This document shows, piece by piece, positions 26,918 through 35,696 of a DNA stretch of 64,000 bases. Every line of letters begins with the position of its first letter. The stretch's first letter is position 1. The translations under genes were made by a program, and so were the position numbers. Origin of the DNA: Lachnospiraceae bacterium (GTDB taxonomy: Bacteria > Bacillota > Clostridia > Lachnospirales > Lachnospiraceae); the NCBI GenBank assembly GCA_016287675.1, contig JAEFAR010000001.1:1-64000 (forward strand), written 5' to 3'. A model generated the notes under the pieces. That model did not search any database, was not told the DNA's origin, and worked only from the letters and a program-made list of their open reading frames with translations.

Positions 26918-26953
26918 AACAGTTGCTAATTGGCTGTTAAAGTGTTAATCTAT

Positions 26954-26982
26954 GGGCGGCGCACATTGTGCCGCCCTTTTTT
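26954..26982 (+). terminator. Terminator after the repeat surface protein
   Basis: GGGCGGC...CCGCCC stem with a GCACATTGTG apex, followed by six T's. Confidence 0.85.
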
Positions 26983-27019
26983 AACGATGGACCCTGTTTT
27001 GATCTGAAAAGGAGATCAA

Positions 27020-28699
27020 ATGAAAAGAAAGCTTGCTCTTGCATTGGCGATAATACTTGCTTTTACCGCCTGCTCATGCAAAACGGAAAAAAGTCGAAAA
27101 AACACTTCTCCCATCACCCTGACAGTGTTTTCACAGGTTGCAAACTACACCGGGAAACAGGTGGGATGGTTTGCGGATGTGATGCTGGAGAGGTTTAATG
27201 TAATTCTTAACATCATCCCCGATACGGCAGGGACCTACGAAACCAGATTTGCCTCCGAAAGCTTCGGCGATCTGGTGATCTTCGGAAATAACGGGAATGA
27301 ATACAAAAATGCGGCAAAGGCCGGAATGTTGCTGGATTGGGAAAAGGACGATCTTTTATCAAATTACGGTCCGTACATTAAAGAAAACATGGACGCTGCT
27401 CTTGACGCAAACAGGAAACTCACAGACAACGGACATGTTTACGGTATCGGAAACAACGTGGCGGGAGAAGATGACGGAGTTGCGGATTTCTTTTACACAT
27501 GGGATCTGCGCTGGGATCTTTATGAAAAGCTGGGATGCCCCGAGATTACAGAACTTGACGATATGGTGAAGATGTTTGAGGGGATGAAGGAACTTGAACC
27601 CACGGACGAAAAAGGTAATCCTGCCTATGCCTTATCCATCTGGCCCGATTGGGACGGATCGATGATGATGTATGCAAAAGCCCTGGCATCGGGTTACTAC
27701 GGCTTTGATGAAATGGATCTGGGGCTTTACGATGCCGCATCGGGAGAATTTCACGGCGCACTTGAAAAGGACGGGCCTTACATCGAGATGCTTGCTTTTT
27801 TGAACAAGCTGTACAGAAAAAATCTTCTGGATCCCGATTCCATGACCCAGACCTATGTGGAAATGGCAGAAAAGATGCTGAACGGCGGATGTTACTTCTC
27901 ATTGTTTGACTATGCGGGGAGTAACTATTTCAACAACGATTCACATCTTAAGGAAAACAAGATAATGCTCCCCATGCTGCCACAAAAAGCCGCTCCTGCG
28001 GTCTATGAACTTTCAAAGTACGGCGGACAGCAGATCTGGAGCATAGGCAGCAGTACCAAGTATCCGGAACTGTGTATGGAGATTATCAACTGGTTATGTA
28101 CTCCGGAAGGCTTCATGACCATGGAATACGGAAAACAGGGGGACAACTGGGATTACGATGACAAGGGCTATCCCTATCTCACGGAATTCGGACTTAAATG
28201 CATGACTGACGGCAGCAATCCGGAAACCAAGGACGAAGCGGGCTACACCTTTAAACAGGGGCAATGTCAGATCAACAACACCACATGGGCAAGGGATGCG
28301 CTGAATCCGGATTCCAACGGAGCCACCTACAACTGGAACTCGTGGGAAGAGGGCAGGGCTCCTGCGCGGACGGCAAGTGAAGCTCACTGGAGAAGTTTTA
28401 ACGACGTAACATCTGTCACGGATTATTTAAAGAGCAAAAAACATTCATTAATTCCTGCTTCCACATTCTCAAATCTTGCGAAAGACGATGAATATGATAT
28501 AATTATCGCACAGGTTTCCCAGTGCATAGTAAACTATTCATGGAACGCCGTTTACTCGGATACGGAAGAAGAATTTGAAAAGAATATTTCCGAAATGATT
28601 GAAAGAGGAAATGCATACGGATACGGAGCCTGTCTGGAGTGGAGCGTGATAAACGCTGCCGCAAGGCACAGAGTGGAAGTGTCGGAAAAAAACGAATGA
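27020..28699 (+). CDS. Sugar ABC transporter solute-binding lipoprotein
   Basis: 559-aa extracellular binding protein of the large family-1-type group used with LplB/LplC permeases. Lipoprotein signal at the N-terminus (MKRKLALALAIILAFTAC, lipid-accepting Cys about residue 20). The mature part has the two-lobe pattern, with FASESFGDLVIFG near residue 80 and a Trp/Tyr-rich C-terminal region. First gene of a probable operon with GH29, a response regulator, DUF212 and GH42 genes, hence probably a fucosylated or galactosylated glycan as ligand. No permease is encoded in this locus. GGAGATC precedes the start. Confidence 0.87.
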   Translation: MKRKLALALAIILAFTACSCKTEKSRKNTSPITLTVFSQVANYTGKQVGWFADVMLERFNVILNIIPDTAGTYETRFASESFGDLVIFGNNGNEYKNAAKAGMLLDWEKDDLLSNYGPYIKENMDAALDANRKLTDNGHVYGIGNNVAGEDDGVADFFYTWDLRWDLYEKLGCPEITELDDMVKMFEGMKELEPTDEKGNPAYALSIWPDWDGSMMMYAKALASGYYGFDEMDLGLYDAASGEFHGALEKDGPYIEMLAFLNKLYRKNLLDPDSMTQTYVEMAEKMLNGGCYFSLFDYAGSNYFNNDSHLKENKIMLPMLPQKAAPAVYELSKYGGQQIWSIGSSTKYPELCMEIINWLCTPEGFMTMEYGKQGDNWDYDDKGYPYLTEFGLKCMTDGSNPETKDEAGYTFKQGQCQINNTTWARDALNPDSNGATYNWNSWEEGRAPARTASEAHWRSFNDVTSVTDYLKSKKHSLIPASTFSNLAKDDEYDIIIAQVSQCIVNYSWNAVYSDTEEEFEKNISEMIERGNAYGYGACLEWSVINAAARHRVEVSEKNE

Positions 28700-28724
28700 G
28701 ACTAAGATCTCGGGAGAACAGTAA

Positions 28725-30194
28725 ATGAACAAAGAGAATTACTTAAAGCATATCGACGAAGTGAACAAAAAAGGTCCTTATCATGCCGAATGGTCAAGCC
28801 TTACGGAATGGAGAACACCCTTATGGTTTGAAAGACAAAAATTCGGTATTTTCATTCACTGGGGCGTTTTCAGCGTACCCGCATTCGGAAATGAATGGTA
28901 CTCCAGAAGCATGTATATAAAGGATACACCCGAATACAAGCATCATCTGGAAACCTACGGCTCTCAGAAGGATTTCGGATACAAGGATTTTATCCCCATG
29001 TTTAAGGCAGAGAAATTCGATGCGTCTGAATGGGTTGAGATCTTTAAGAAAGCAGGAGCAAAATACATCGTTCCCGTTGCGGAACACCACGACGGATTCC
29101 AGATGTATGACAGCGAGCTTTCCAAATGGAATGCAGCTCAGATGGGACCTCACAGGGACGTGATCGGAGAACTTAAGAAGGCCTGCGATGAAAAGGACAT
29201 GATCTTTGCCACTTCTTCACACAGAGCGGAGCATTACTGGTTCATGGGATGCGGACGTGCTATTGAAAGTGACATAGATGATTCTGTGGACAGAGATTCC
29301 ATTTACTGGCCATCTGTTCCCGAACAGCCCGATATGGGAGATGTTCATTCTCCCGTGGCATCAAGCAGTGAATTCCTGGATGACTGGCTCATGAGATGCT
29401 GCGAGATCGTTGACAAGTACGATCCTGCTGTAGTCTACTTTGACTGGTGGATCATGCACGAGAGCTACAAAGAACATCTGAAGAGATTTATGGCCTATTA
29501 TTACAACAGATGTGCGGAAAGGGGAAGAGAGGGGGCTATTATCTACAAGCACGACCCTGTCCCTTTCGGTTCCGGAATTCCGGATGTGGAAAGAGGTAAA
29601 TTCGCTCTTTCCCAGCCCTATCACTGGCAGACGGACACGGCCATTGCCTATAATTCCTGGTGCTATACCGACAGACTCGAATACAAGAGAGCTGATGAGA
29701 TCCTTTGCTATCTGGTGGACGTGGTATCCAAAAACGGAAATCTGCTTCTGAATGTAGGTCCCAAATCAGACGGCACGATCCCCGATGAGGATAAGAAGAT
29801 ACTCTTTGAAATAGGAGACTGGCTTTCCAGGTACGGAGAGGCAATCTACGATTCCAAGCCTTGGAAAAAGGCGGCGGAAGGCCCCACTAAGGAAGCAGAA
29901 GGTAAATTTTCGGACGTTAAGGGCAAGGAGTACACTTCCTCCGATTTCCGTTTCACATGCGGTCACGGAGCGGTTTACGCCATCAGTCTTAATTATCCCG
30001 AGGATGGAAAACTGAAGATCTGCTCCCTCGGAGTTGCCGATTTCAACAGCCTTGATTTCCAGGGCATCATTAAAAAGGTTTCAATTCCCGGATACGGGGA
30101 GATCAGATTCGAGCAGAAGGCAGATGCTCTCTATGCCTACGGGCCTTCAATGAAAACAAAGATGCCCGTTGTGGTAAAGGTGGAAACAGATTAA
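28725..30194 (+). CDS. GH29 alpha-L-fucosidase
   Basis: Hydrolyses terminal alpha-L-fucose. 489 aa, no signal peptide, so cytoplasmic. Family features: WFERQKFGIFIHWGVFSVP near residue 35, VPVAEHHDGFQMYDS near 115 (His-His active-site pair), and the nucleophile Asp240 in VVYFDWWI, the position of the usual YFDGGW motif. NGNLLLNVGPKSDGTIP near 335 is also typical. The last ~100 residues form a beta-sandwich. It acts on oligosaccharides presumably imported via the preceding binding protein, 25 nt upstream. Confidence 0.92.
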   Translation: MNKENYLKHIDEVNKKGPYHAEWSSLTEWRTPLWFERQKFGIFIHWGVFSVPAFGNEWYSRSMYIKDTPEYKHHLETYGSQKDFGYKDFIPMFKAEKFDASEWVEIFKKAGAKYIVPVAEHHDGFQMYDSELSKWNAAQMGPHRDVIGELKKACDEKDMIFATSSHRAEHYWFMGCGRAIESDIDDSVDRDSIYWPSVPEQPDMGDVHSPVASSSEFLDDWLMRCCEIVDKYDPAVVYFDWWIMHESYKEHLKRFMAYYYNRCAERGREGAIIYKHDPVPFGSGIPDVERGKFALSQPYHWQTDTAIAYNSWCYTDRLEYKRADEILCYLVDVVSKNGNLLLNVGPKSDGTIPDEDKKILFEIGDWLSRYGEAIYDSKPWKKAAEGPTKEAEGKFSDVKGKEYTSSDFRFTCGHGAVYAISLNYPEDGKLKICSLGVADFNSLDFQGIIKKVSIPGYGEIRFEQKADALYAYGPSMKTKMPVVVKVETD

Positions 30195-30203
30195 GGAAGA
30201 TCG

Positions 30204-31766
30204 ATGGAAACATTATACATCGCTGATGACGAAAAAATCATAAGAGACGGACTCAAGTACATCCTGGATTGGGAAAAACTCGGGCTTACGATCTGTGGCG
30301 AGGCAGGGAACGGAGATGATGCCCTTCAGGGGATCATGTCCTTAAATCCCACCGTCACCATGATGGACATTAAGATGCCCGGTCTTTCGGGTCTTGAGGT
30401 CATCCGCAGGGCACGGGAAAGCGGGTACACCGGCAGGTTCATCATCCTGTCGGGTTACTCCGATTTTGCTTATGCAAAAGAGGCCATGAAGTATGATGTG
30501 AATTTCTATCTCACCAAACCCATTGAAGAAAGCGAACTCACGAAGGCCGTTACGGAGATCCTTTCCTCTGTCAGGGAGGAAAGGTCCATAAAGTCTCGAA
30601 ATGAAATCCTCAGGAAAAAATCCAAGAGAGAGATAATCAAGGACATCGTTTCGGAAAAAGCCGATCTTGAAGACCTGAATTTCAAGGAACTGGGCTTTGA
30701 TGCAAATTCCTATCGTATCGTTGCCTACGAAAGCTTTGATGTGACGGATCCTTCATCTCTTCCTTATCAGTTTTCGGATCTTTTTATGGCAGCCAACAAA
30801 GGGGACGAATTCTTTGAGCAGTTTGAATACAGGCACATCAGCTGTCTGCTTTTAAAAGGCTCCCTTGCCATTGAAAAACTCAAGAGATTTGTTGCTCATT
30901 ACGATGATGAGCCGGAAAAGGGAAGCCCTCTTGACACTCTTTTCATTGCTTACGGATGTGAGGTCCCCAGGATCTCGGAGATCTCAAAAAGCTTTGATCA
31001 GGCGCGGCTTTTGATACACAGAAGATTTTTCTGCAATCAGGGACAGCATGTTCTGGGGTTTGAGGACCTGCCTTCGGTGCAGAACAATCTTGTTATGCTT
31101 GAAAAGGAAAAAGCGAACGTATATGCCAAAAACATCATCGGATACATTCAGGCTTTTAACAGACGGAAGGTGGCCGAGGAGCTCTATGCACTGGAGGACT
31201 ACCTGTACCATGTGAGTGCGGACATTTCTGCGGTAAAGATCTTTTTGACGGACATATGCCTTCAGATCAAGGAAAACATCTCACACAATTATCCCACTGC
31301 GGAACTGCCCTTTGAATCAAATACCGAGATCATGGGCTTTATTGAAACGAGAAACTACCTCTATGAGATCATAGGGTACTTTTCCAATGAATTTGAGAAA
31401 GTGATGTCATGCCTCGGCAACTCTTCAAGAGACAGCGTAATGGATGACATTCTTTACTATATCGATCACAATTATCACACCAATCTGCGACTTGAGACCA
31501 TCTCATCTTTGTTTGGGTACAATTCCAGCTACCTGGGAAAGATCTTCAATAAAACAGTGGGTGAGAGCTTTAACACCTACGCGGACAAGGTGAGGATCGC
31601 AAAGGCGAGGGAACTGCTGGAACAAAAGGGACTCAAGGTCTATGAGATCGCCGAAAGGGTCGGATACAAAAACGTGGATTATTTCCACAAGAAGTTCAGG
31701 AAATACGTGGGACAGAGTCCTGCGGAGTACAGAAAGACGATGAATGTTGAAACGGAAGACGAATGA
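30204..31766 (+). CDS. Two-component response regulator, YesN/AraC type
   Basis: 520-aa regulator. Receiver domain (~residues 1-120) with acidic pocket (ADDEK), phospho-acceptor Asp in MMDIKMPG near residue 55 and Lys in LTKPIEE near 105; a ~280-residue linker; and a C-terminal AraC double HTH (~415-515, LRLETISSLFGYNSSYLGKIF and VYEIAERVGYKNVDYFHKKF). The type normally pairs with a YesM-like sensor kinase and controls a nearby sugar locus; no kinase gene is in this window. It starts 9 nt after the fucosidase gene and overlaps the next gene by 4 bp. Confidence 0.92.
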   Translation: METLYIADDEKIIRDGLKYILDWEKLGLTICGEAGNGDDALQGIMSLNPTVTMMDIKMPGLSGLEVIRRARESGYTGRFIILSGYSDFAYAKEAMKYDVNFYLTKPIEESELTKAVTEILSSVREERSIKSRNEILRKKSKREIIKDIVSEKADLEDLNFKELGFDANSYRIVAYESFDVTDPSSLPYQFSDLFMAANKGDEFFEQFEYRHISCLLLKGSLAIEKLKRFVAHYDDEPEKGSPLDTLFIAYGCEVPRISEISKSFDQARLLIHRRFFCNQGQHVLGFEDLPSVQNNLVMLEKEKANVYAKNIIGYIQAFNRRKVAEELYALEDYLYHVSADISAVKIFLTDICLQIKENISHNYPTAELPFESNTEIMGFIETRNYLYEIIGYFSNEFEKVMSCLGNSSRDSVMDDILYYIDHNYHTNLRLETISSLFGYNSSYLGKIFNKTVGESFNTYADKVRIAKARELLEQKGLKVYEIAERVGYKNVDYFHKKFRKYVGQSPAEYRKTMNVETEDE

Positions 31767-32242
31767 TGAAGTATTTTGTGGAATTATTTAACAATCATAT
31801 TCTGATGACGGCTGCGGGAGCCTGGCTGATCGCACAGATAATCAAGACCATGATCAATTTTCATTTTACAAGAAAGATCGATTGGGAACGAATGGTGGGA
31901 TCCGGCGGAATGCCAAGCTGCCACTCCGCCACTGTGGCGGCGCTTTTCACGGTAACCACCTTTTTCTACGGGCCGGGTTCCTTTGAATTTGCCGTGACTG
32001 CCATTCTGGCCATAATAGTGATGTACGATGCCAGAGGTGTAAGGCGGGAAACAGGTAAACAGGCAGTGCTTTTGAACCAGATAAGAGACTATCTGTTGTA
32101 CGGTGAAAAGAAGGGAATGCCAAAGCCTGATTTTTCGGACGAAAACCTCAAGGAGCTTGTGGGCCACACACCGCTTCAGGTGCTTGTGGGAGCGATCCTG
32201 GGAGTGCTCATCGGAGTGCTTTCCGGTATTTTCTGGAAATAA
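31763..32242 (+). CDS. Divergent PAP2-family (DUF212) membrane protein
   Basis: 159-aa membrane protein related to acid phosphatase/vanadium-dependent haloperoxidases. The motif GSGGMPSCHSATVAALFT (residues ~47-64) carries the PSxHS core; about four hydrophobic segments. Function is unknown; a lipid phosphatase role is suggested by the family name only. Its position inside a glycan operon, translationally coupled to the response regulator, is odd and may just reflect insertion. Confidence 0.85.
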   Translation: MMKYFVELFNNHILMTAAGAWLIAQIIKTMINFHFTRKIDWERMVGSGGMPSCHSATVAALFTVTTFFYGPGSFEFAVTAILAIIVMYDARGVRRETGKQAVLLNQIRDYLLYGEKKGMPKPDFSDENLKELVGHTPLQVLVGAILGVLIGVLSGIFWK

Positions 32243-32278
32243 AAGATGTATTGCTTATAAAAGATAGGAGCAGATTCT

Positions 32279-34276
32279 ATGGACAAGATTTTATTCGGAG
32301 GGGATTACAATCCCGAGCAATGGCCCGAGGATGTGTGGGTTGAAGACATGAAGATGCTTCGCGATGCCGGGGTAGACATCGTGACGCTGAATGTTTTTTC
32401 ATGGGCTGCATTACAGCCTTCCGAACACAGATACGATTTTTCAAGACTTGACAGGATCATCAAATGTGTTACGGATGCGGGAATGAAGATCTGTCTCGCA
32501 ACCTCCACCGCCGCTCATCCTGCCTGGATGGCGAAGCGGCATCCGGACATCCTTCAGGTGGATTTTGAGGGAAGAAAGAGGAAATTCGGAGCACGACACA
32601 ATTCATGCCCTTCAAGCCCGACCTACAAGAAGTATTCCGTGCGCCTTGCGGCTAAGCTGGCAAAGAGGTACAAGAAATACGATAACATTGTGGCATGGCA
32701 TGTGAGCAATGAATACAGCGCAGACTGCTATTGCGAAAACTGTGAAAAGAACTTCAGAAAGTGGCTTAAGAAGAGATACAAGACACTGGATGAGCTGAAC
32801 AGAGCCTGGAACACGTCATTCTGGGGACACACCTTCTACAGCTGGAATGAGATAGTGGTTCCAAACGACCTGAGTGAGCATTTCGGATACACAAGGACCT
32901 GTTTCCAGGGCATATCCTTAGATTACAGACGTTTCCAGTCGGAAGCTGTTCTGGAGAACTATAAAGCAGAATATAAGGCCATAAAGAAAAGAACACCGGA
33001 TATTCCGGTCACAACCAATTTTATGGCATACCATTTTCAGCTGGATCAAAGAGCATGGGCGCCCTATCTGGACTTTATCGCCTGGGACAACTATCCTGCC
33101 TGCGACAGCCCCGAATGGTCCGTTGCCATGTGGCATGACATGATGAGAGGGCTTAAAGGCGGCAGATCCTTCTGGCTCATGGAGCAGACCCCCAGCGTTT
33201 CCAACTGGAACAGATACTGCGCATTAAAACGCCCCGGAGAGATGCGTGAACTCAGCTATCAGGCAGTGGCTCACGGAGCCGATACGGTGATGTTCTTCCA
33301 GATGAGAAGGAGCATCGGAGCCTGCGAAAAGTACCACGGCGCCATCATCGATCACGTGGGAACGGAAAACACCAGAGTGTTCAGAGAATGTGCAGAGCTG
33401 GGGAAAGAACTTGATGATCTCAAAGGTGTCACCCTCGGAGCAAGAACCAATTCCAGAGTAGCCATTCTCTTTGACTGGGAAAACTGGTGGGGTATCTCAT
33501 TCTCTGCAGGACCCACCACAGAACTCAATTATCCCGAAGAGGTCAAGAAGTTCTATCGTGCGTTCTATGAACTGCACATTCCCGTCGACATGATCGGCTG
33601 TGATGACGATCTCGATAAATATGACCTGGTGATCGCCCCCGTACTTTACATGGTAAAGGGTGATTACGACACGAAGATCAGCAAATTCGTAAAGAGAGGC
33701 GGTCATTTCGTTACCACCTTCTTCAGCGGCTATGTTGACGAGCACGATCTTGTAACCACCGGCGGTTATCCCGGTAAGTTACGTGACATCATGGGCATAT
33801 GGACTGAGGAGATCGATGCGGTTCCCAAAGAGAGAGAGAATCATTTCACATGGGAGGGGCTGGAGTACACGGCCAAAACCCTGTGCGATCTTCTGCACAC
33901 CGAGAGTGCGGAAGTACTTGCGACCTACACCGATGATTTTTATGCGGGAATGCCCGCCCTCACCGTGAACGAGTACGGAGAAGGAAAGGCTTATTACATT
34001 GCGACAAGTTCAGATCCCGATTTCTACTACACCTTCTTTGAAAGAATGGCGGTGGATCTCAACATCCCGTCTTTGGGAGAAGCACCCAAGGATGTGGAAC
34101 TCACCCTCAGGAGCAAAGGAAGCAACAGCCTGATCTTTGCATTGAATCATGGCTATGAGAGCAAATGTTTTAAGATCTGGAGTGATGCGACGGACCTGCT
34201 TACGGGAGAAGAGTTTAAGGCGAGCGAAGAGATCTGGATAGGAAATATGGGAGTAAGGATCTTAAAGACACAGTAA
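32279..34276 (+). CDS. GH42 beta-galactosidase
   Basis: Hydrolyses beta-galactosides inside the cell; 665 aa, no signal peptide. The (beta/alpha)8 domain (~1-385) has GGDYNPEQWPEDVW at the N-terminus, acid/base Glu145 in HVSNEYS, nucleophile Glu302 in WLMEQTPS, and a Cys cluster (NSCPSS, CYCENC) that binds zinc in homologues. A trimerisation domain and a small C-terminal beta domain follow. With the fucosidase it suggests degradation of host- or plant-type galactosides. Last gene before a terminator, so the operon is 27020-34276. Confidence 0.94.
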   Translation: MDKILFGGDYNPEQWPEDVWVEDMKMLRDAGVDIVTLNVFSWAALQPSEHRYDFSRLDRIIKCVTDAGMKICLATSTAAHPAWMAKRHPDILQVDFEGRKRKFGARHNSCPSSPTYKKYSVRLAAKLAKRYKKYDNIVAWHVSNEYSADCYCENCEKNFRKWLKKRYKTLDELNRAWNTSFWGHTFYSWNEIVVPNDLSEHFGYTRTCFQGISLDYRRFQSEAVLENYKAEYKAIKKRTPDIPVTTNFMAYHFQLDQRAWAPYLDFIAWDNYPACDSPEWSVAMWHDMMRGLKGGRSFWLMEQTPSVSNWNRYCALKRPGEMRELSYQAVAHGADTVMFFQMRRSIGACEKYHGAIIDHVGTENTRVFRECAELGKELDDLKGVTLGARTNSRVAILFDWENWWGISFSAGPTTELNYPEEVKKFYRAFYELHIPVDMIGCDDDLDKYDLVIAPVLYMVKGDYDTKISKFVKRGGHFVTTFFSGYVDEHDLVTTGGYPGKLRDIMGIWTEEIDAVPKERENHFTWEGLEYTAKTLCDLLHTESAEVLATYTDDFYAGMPALTVNEYGEGKAYYIATSSDPDFYYTFFERMAVDLNIPSLGEAPKDVELTLRSKGSNSLIFALNHGYESKCFKIWSDATDLLTGEEFKASEEIWIGNMGVRILKTQ

Positions 34277-34278
34277 AA

Positions 34279-34304
34279 AAAGAAGCCCTCAGGGCTTCTT
34301 TTTA
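34279..34304. terminator. Bidirectional terminator between the GH42 and LysR genes
   Basis: AAAGAAGCCC/GGGCTTCTTT stem with a 3-nt loop, A's on the left and T's on the right. Confidence 0.9.
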
Positions 34305-34306
34305 TA

Positions 34307-35209
34307 TCATTGTTTGGACTGGCTGTTTTTGATAAGATCCAGGAAGAAGACCGCCGGCTCTGTAAGGGGCATTGAGTCGTCGTATGCAGCCACAATGCGT
34401 CGTGTGGGGATCTTCTCGGCTATCTTTATCTCATAGAGATTTGCGTTTTCTTTTTTGTTAAGGCAATAATCCGGTACGAAAGCGATCCCGAGACCGATCT
34501 TTGCAAGGTCGATCAGAAGATCGTTACTTGCGACCTCGATGGAGGGAACAAGATCGATGGAGGCCTTACGGAAAAGCTCATGAAGGAAAACGCTGGTGGT
34601 GGAAGTCTTGTCCAGCATGAGAATGGGCATTTTTGAAAGCTTCCTCAAAGACAGTTCCTTTTCCTCAAAAGGGAAGGACTCACGATCGGCCACAAACATG
34701 TCTCTGAAGTCTGCCACGGGAACGATCTTCATGGTGCTGTTCAAAGTGGGATTGGGATGATTTGAAACGATGAGATCCACCTTGTTTTCTTCAAGAAGAG
34801 CGGCACATCCCGAGGATGAGGCATTGATGACCTTGATGTGTATGTCGGGATACTTTTTGTGGAATTCATTGAAGTAGGGAACCAGGAAGTAACGGCAGAT
34901 GGTGTCGCTGGCTGCGATCTTAAAGATGATGTCGCCGGTCTCTTTCGCGGAGGAAAGCTGGTTTTCTGCTTTTGTGATGAGGCCTACCGCCGGTTCGATG
35001 TGCTTGTAAAGGATCTCACCTTCTTTTGTGAGGGTGACTTTTTTTGTGCTTCTCACAAAGAGAGTCTGACCAAGCCTTCTTTCAAGCACCTTAATGGACT
35101 GGCTGACTGCAGACTGTGAAATGAAAAGATCTGTGGCCGCGTCCGAAAAGCTTAAGGATTTGGCAACGTGGTAAAATACTTTGTAGAGCTCGTAATTGAC
35201 GTCCGTCAT
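34307..35209 (-). CDS. LysR-family transcriptional regulator
   Basis: 300 aa. N-terminal winged helix (residues ~1-65, FSDAATDLFISQSAVSQSIKVLERRLGQTLFVRS) and a periplasmic-binding-type effector domain (~90-295). LysR genes usually regulate a divergent neighbour; upstream lies a 487-bp gap and then purL in the opposite direction, so its target is unclear. GAGGAGG precedes the start codon. Confidence 0.92.
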   Translation of the reverse strand: MTDVNYELYKVFYHVAKSLSFSDAATDLFISQSAVSQSIKVLERRLGQTLFVRSTKKVTLTKEGEILYKHIEPAVGLITKAENQLSSAKETGDIIFKIAASDTICRYFLVPYFNEFHKKYPDIHIKVINASSSGCAALLEENKVDLIVSNHPNPTLNSTMKIVPVADFRDMFVADRESFPFEEKELSLRKLSKMPILMLDKTSTTSVFLHELFRKASIDLVPSIEVASNDLLIDLAKIGLGIAFVPDYCLNKKENANLYEIKIAEKIPTRRIVAAYDDSMPLTEPAVFFLDLIKNSQSKQ

Positions 35210-35271
35210 AGAACCTCCTCTTTTGAACTCCTTTAGAAGAGCCCAACCCGTTTTATTTTACTTGAAGAAAT

Positions 35272-35300
35272 CAACACTTTACCTTGTTGATTAGTGTTAA
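35272..35300. promoter_or_regulatory. Possible LysR binding site
   Basis: AACACT (35273-35278) and AGTGTT (35293-35298) form a spaced inverted repeat about 65-90 bp upstream of the LysR start codon. LysR proteins often bind such sites near their own gene. Beyond it, up to 35338, the sequence is very A+T-rich with no further feature I can name. Confidence 0.3.
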
Positions 35301-35338
35301 TAATTAAACAAGTGAATTATATTAATTTTAATAATAAC

Positions 35339-35611
35339 ACCATTTGTGCTTTAATGGAAGTACAAAATGGAAGAGCAATAAAGATTTTTATATCGCGGTC
35401 ACTGTTTACAGGGATACATGAGATTGCTGTTTACAGATGTGCCGTAAACGAGCCTTTTTGAAAAACTTGTTTTTCGAAAAAGGCTTGGAAACGGCATATT
35501 CTGCATCGCAGAATACCGCGTGGGACACGCGGCGTGAACAGCAATCCGACATGCAGTGCATATAAATCTGTATTGCCTCCCTTCTCAAAAATCAATTAAA
35601 GCACAAATGGT
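35339..35611. repeat. 273-bp multibranched inverted-repeat element (candidate structured RNA or MITE)
   Basis: Ends are a perfect 17-bp inverted repeat (35339-35355 with 35595-35611; starts ACCATTTGTGC). Inside are partial pairings GCAATA/TATTGC and AGATTT/AAATCT, then a continuous 13-bp helix (35422-35434 with 35534-35546, one G-T). It closes a junction of three hairpins: 440-496 (6 bp plus a 15-bp arm with one bulge and CTTG loop), 497-515 (8 bp, ATC loop) and 516-532 (7 bp, GGA loop), offsets from 35000. There is no T run at either end and no convincing ORF. It is too elaborate for chance; whether it works as RNA or as mobile DNA is open. Confidence 0.7.
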
Positions 35612-35621
35612 TACCCCACCC

Positions 35622-35654
35622 GAAGCGAGCTATTCCCTCGGAATAGCTCGCTTC
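35622..35654. promoter_or_regulatory. Perfect 15-bp hairpin upstream of purL
   Basis: GAAGCGAGCTATTCC/GGAATAGCTCGCTTC with a CTC loop, 43 bp before the purL start. No T run on either strand, so a processing, stability or control element rather than a plain terminator. Confidence 0.55.
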
Positions 35655-35696
35655 CAGAGAATACCACCCCACATAAAAAACTACACGAGGTCCAAT

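Noticed and set aside
26922-26950. Promoter TTGCTA-17-TAATCT before the solute-binding protein gene
   Set aside because: Its transcript would start inside the terminator hairpin at 26954; too weak to list.
30204-31766. Missing sensor kinase hidden in another frame nearby
   Set aside because: No frame near the regulator has HisKA_7TM or HATPase motifs; the kinase is not in this window.
35406-35588. 60-codon minus-strand ORF in the structured element
   Set aside because: Its sequence is dictated by the hairpins; no ribosome site and no coding look.
35339-35611. Insertion sequence with transposase
   Set aside because: No transposase frame inside and no clear target-site duplication at the ends; left open only as a MITE.
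35556-35696. 47-codon N-terminal extension of purL
   Set aside because: It lies inside the inverted-repeat element and the 15-bp hairpin, does not look like PurL, and ATG 35697 has its own ribosome site.
35211-35696. Purine, PRPP or guanidine riboswitch upstream of purL
   Set aside because: I could not find the conserved cores of these classes; the helices seen follow a different plan.
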